NCBI GenBank assembly: GCA_944323495.1
Contig: CALUSZ010000109.1
Location: 1-8,071, forward strand
Length of the DNA stretch: 8,071 bases
Source: Candidatus Gastranaerophilales bacterium
GTDB taxonomy: Bacteria > Cyanobacteriota > Vampirovibrionia > Gastranaerophilales > Gastranaerophilaceae
Direction of reading: 5' to 3'
The notes beneath the pieces are model-generated. The model saw nothing but the letters and a program-made list of their open reading frames with translations. It was not told the origin of the DNA and did not search any database. Shown here piece after piece: positions 5,687 to 8,071 of the stretch. The translations under genes were made by a program, and so were the position numbers. Every line of letters begins with the position of its first letter. Within the stretch, counting starts at the first letter, position 1.

Positions 5687-6895
5687 ATGAGAAAAAAAAT
5701 CATAATTATCGTCTTAATAGTATTTGCGCTGATATTCGGAAGAATGCTTTTATCTAATCTTGATAAAGCAAAGACCGCAAAACAGCGTATGCTAGCAAAA
5801 ACTCCTTCTGTAACGGTAACAACAGTCGGAACGGAAGAGGTGCAAAGACAGTTTCAGGCAACGGCAAGGGTTGCGGCTAAATACAGAGTTGATGTACTTG
5901 CACGTATAAGCGGATATTTAACAAAAAGCTATTTTAAAGAAGGGGATTATGTTAAGGCCGGACAGCTTCTGTTTGAAATCGAACCGCAAGAATACCAGTA
6001 TGCGGCAGACAGGGCTAAGGCTAATTTAGAGAATGCAAAATCACAGTATGCATATTATCAAAAGCAGCTTGCACGATATCAGCAGCTTGTAAAACAGGAT
6101 TACATTGCAAAATCGGATTATGATAATATGCTCTCACAAAGAGATGCATACAAAGCACAGGTTGAAAGTCTTGAGAGCGCATATAGAGATGCTCAGAGAA
6201 ATCTCGGCTACACCCATGTAAAATCTCCGGTTAACGGCCGTGTCGGTATGATATCAGTAACAGAAGGAAACTATGTTTCAATGAACAGCGGTCCTTTAAC
6301 TACAATAAACAGTTATGAGCCAATGTATGTAACATTCCCGCTTGAGTCACAAAATTACGCTGAACTTGTTAGAATTGATAAAACAGCAAATATAAACAGA
6401 GAAGTTGAATATATTTTTAGTACCGGCCAAAAGTATAAATATAAAGGAATACAAGATTTTCATGACAACAAAATTGATGAAGGAACCGGTACAATTACAA
6501 TGCGTGCGACATTTCCTAACCCTGATGACCAGTTAATTCAGGGGGACTTTGGACGTGTTATTTTATATTCAAAAGAAAAAGACGCGGTTCCTGTAATTCC
6601 GCAGACAGCAACAATGGAAAACCAGGAAGGACGTTATGTATTTGTTCTTGATAAAGATGATCTTCCAAGAATGACATATATAAAAACTATGGGAGAACAT
6701 GACGGCAAATGGCTTGTAATGTCCGGAGTAAAAGCAGGAGATAGAATTTTAACAAGCGGATTGCAAAAAGTTATACCCGGTAGTCCGGTTAGAATTGTAG
6801 AAAGCGCAGTTACAGAAAAAGCTCCGCAGAAAAAACAAGGACTTTTCCAGAGAGCTTACGGCAAAATAAAGAGAATGTTAAAAAAGGGTGAATAA
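5687..6895 (+). CDS. RND efflux periplasmic adaptor (membrane fusion protein, AcrA/MexA type)
   Basis: This 402-residue adaptor links an inner-membrane RND pump to an outer-membrane channel. Regions in order: a membrane-anchor helix at 4-22 (no cysteine anywhere, so not a lipoprotein like AcrA); the first lipoyl half at about 68-103 (ISGYLTKSYFKEGDYVKAGQ); an alpha-helical hairpin at about 104-175 containing LVKQDYIAKSDYDN near its tip; the second lipoyl half at about 182-217 (THVKSPVNGRVGMISVTEGN); a beta-barrel at about 218-303 (FPNPDDQLIQGDFGRV); and a membrane-proximal domain at about 304-380 (VPVIPQTATM, GVKAGDRILTSGLQKV). A basic C-terminal tail (386-402) follows. GGAGAGG (5678-5684) is a strong ribosome binding site. 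The stop overlaps the pump gene start by one base. The substrate cannot be read from the sequence. Confidence 0.95.
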   Translation: MRKKIIIIVLIVFALIFGRMLLSNLDKAKTAKQRMLAKTPSVTVTTVGTEEVQRQFQATARVAAKYRVDVLARISGYLTKSYFKEGDYVKAGQLLFEIEPQEYQYAADRAKANLENAKSQYAYYQKQLARYQQLVKQDYIAKSDYDNMLSQRDAYKAQVESLESAYRDAQRNLGYTHVKSPVNGRVGMISVTEGNYVSMNSGPLTTINSYEPMYVTFPLESQNYAELVRIDKTANINREVEYIFSTGQKYKYKGIQDFHDNKIDEGTGTITMRATFPNPDDQLIQGDFGRVILYSKEKDAVPVIPQTATMENQEGRYVFVLDKDDLPRMTYIKTMGEHDGKWLVMSGVKAGDRILTSGLQKVIPGSPVRIVESAVTEKAPQKKQGLFQRAYGKIKRMLKKGE

Positions 6896-8071
6896 TGGCA
6901 GGTAACTTATTCATAAAACGCCCTAAGTTGGCAATAGTAATATCATTAGCAATAATACTTGCAGGCTTAATTTCTCTAACAACATTACCGTTAGAGGAAT
7001 ACCCGTCCATTACACCTCCACAGGTAATTGTAAATGCGACCTACAGCGGTGCAAGTTCTGATGTTATAACTTCTACCATAGCGGCTCCGGTTGAACTTCA
7101 ATTGAACGGAATTGAGGATATGATTTATATGTACTCCGAATCAAAAAACGGCTCATATAAACTCACACTGTTCTTTGAAGTAGGTTCTGACCCTGATATG
7201 GCGCTTGTAAACGTACAAAACCAGCTCCAGCTGGTAACTCCTAGACTTCCGGAGGAAGTCCGGCGGTACGGTTTAACGGTTAGAAAATCTACAGGCGGTG
7301 CCGGCTGTCTTTTGATGTCACTATCCTCTCCGAATGGTACATATAACTCACTATTCCTTGCAAACTATGCAACTATGTTTATTAAAGACGAGCTTGCACG
7401 TATAAAAGGGTGCGGAAGCGTTTCAATATTCGGAGCCGGCGATTATTCAATGAGAATCTGGCTTAAACCAGACAGAATGGCAAGTTTAGGAGTCTCCGTA
7501 ACAGATATAAATAATGCAGTAACAGCACAAAATATTCAGTCACCTGCCGGTAATATAGGTGTTGAGCCTATGGACGATCCGCAGTTACTCAAGTTTACAT
7601 TGAGAACAAAAGGCCGGCTTAAAACTGTCGAAGAGTTCGAGGATATTATTGTAAAATCAAATATTGACGGTTCAAATGTAAAACTCAAAGATGTTGCAAG
7701 AATTGAACTCGGAGCTGAAAACTATAACTCATCAGTAACTATCGGTGAAAATAGCGCTGCAATGATTTCTATTGCACAATTACCGGAAGCAAACACTATT
7801 GATTTAGTTAATCGTGTTGAAAAGAAAATGAAGGAGCTTAGCAAGAAATTCCCGAGTGATATGGAATATCATGTTCAGTATGATATTACTGAATTTGTAC
7901 GTGAATCTATACACGAGGTTATCAGCGCAATTATTCTGGCTATTATACTTGTTAGTGCTGTAACTTATCTGTTTTTGGGAACTGCAAGGGCGGCTCTTAT
8001 TCCTTTCTGTGCAATACCGGTATCACTTATCGGCGTATTTATATTTATGGCGCTGATGGGATTTTCAATAA
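6895..8071 (+). CDS. RND multidrug efflux permease (AcrB/HAE1 type), 3' end outside window
   Basis: The ATG shares one base with the adaptor stop (TAATG), so translation is coupled. The frame is open to the window end: 392 residues of a family normally about 1,040 long. Visible parts are TM1 (11-30), the first porter region (31 to about 345), TM2 (about 350-370) and TM3 (about 373-391). Motifs match AcrB along the whole length: LPLEEYPSITPPQV (31-44), PVELQLNGIEDMIYMYS, VQNQLQLVTPRLPEEV (107-122), SIFGAGDYSMRIWLKPDRM (177-195 region), LKDVARIELGAENY (273-286) and SIHEV...YLFLGTARAALIP before TM3. The proton-relay aspartates of TM4 would lie just past the end. This is the proton-driven inner-membrane pump that works with the adaptor just upstream. 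The 3' part, and possibly an outer-membrane factor gene, lie beyond the window. Confidence 0.95.
   Translation, partial: MAGNLFIKRPKLAIVISLAIILAGLISLTTLPLEEYPSITPPQVIVNATYSGASSDVITSTIAAPVELQLNGIEDMIYMYSESKNGSYKLTLFFEVGSDPDMALVNVQNQLQLVTPRLPEEVRRYGLTVRKSTGGAGCLLMSLSSPNGTYNSLFLANYATMFIKDELARIKGCGSVSIFGAGDYSMRIWLKPDRMASLGVSVTDINNAVTAQNIQSPAGNIGVEPMDDPQLLKFTLRTKGRLKTVEEFEDIIVKSNIDGSNVKLKDVARIELGAENYNSSVTIGENSAAMISIAQLPEANTIDLVNRVEKKMKELSKKFPSDMEYHVQYDITEFVRESIHEVISAIILAIILVSAVTYLFLGTARAALIPFCAIPVSLIGVFIFMALMGFSI

Overview
The window is AT-rich and codes almost entirely on the + strand. It carries an RND efflux adaptor and pump, which points to a double-membraned (Gram-negative type) bacterium. 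It also carries a Ycf45-type R3H/P-loop ATPase, a family known mainly from cyanobacteria and plastids, plus cyanobacterial-style stand-alone response regulators and a four-cysteine ribosomal protein L28. Together with the low GC, this best fits a non-photosynthetic relative of cyanobacteria (Melainabacteria/Vampirovibrionia, for example the gut-associated Gastranaerophilales). That assignment is an inference from gene content, not from a database search.

Layout. (1) 1-3086 is a tightly packed unit: a TPR-repeat protein whose 5' end lies outside the window, overlapping by 14 nt a NarL-type response regulator; a second response regulator with an OmpR-like receiver and a LuxR-type HTH, whose ATG directly follows the previous stop; then, 10 nt on, a very acidic pentapeptide-repeat protein. 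No histidine kinase is visible. (2) 3087-3435 holds rpmB (bL28) with its own candidate promoter and a strong hairpin terminator. (3) 3446-3866 holds a small acidic protein of unknown function with a promoter and an intrinsic terminator. (4) 3867-5538 holds the Ycf45-like ATPase behind an extended -10 promoter, with an unclear start region containing a possible 15-codon leader ORF. (5) 5539-5686 is an intergenic region with nested palindromes that look like an operator. (6) 5687-8071 is an efflux operon: membrane fusion protein, then the RND permease overlapping it by 1 nt (TAATG) and running off the window end.

How the genes fit together. The first four genes are probably co-transcribed. A plausible reading is a signalling cassette in which the TPR protein acts as scaffold or sensor partner, the two regulators as outputs and the pentapeptide protein as a co-regulated effector, but nothing in the sequence proves the connection. 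The efflux genes form a standard AcrA/AcrB-type pair; the outer-membrane factor and any local regulator are not in view. rpmB, the small acidic gene and the ATPase gene each look like separate transcription units. No RNA genes, mobile elements or CRISPR arrays were found, and no stretch over 300 nt lacks a gene.
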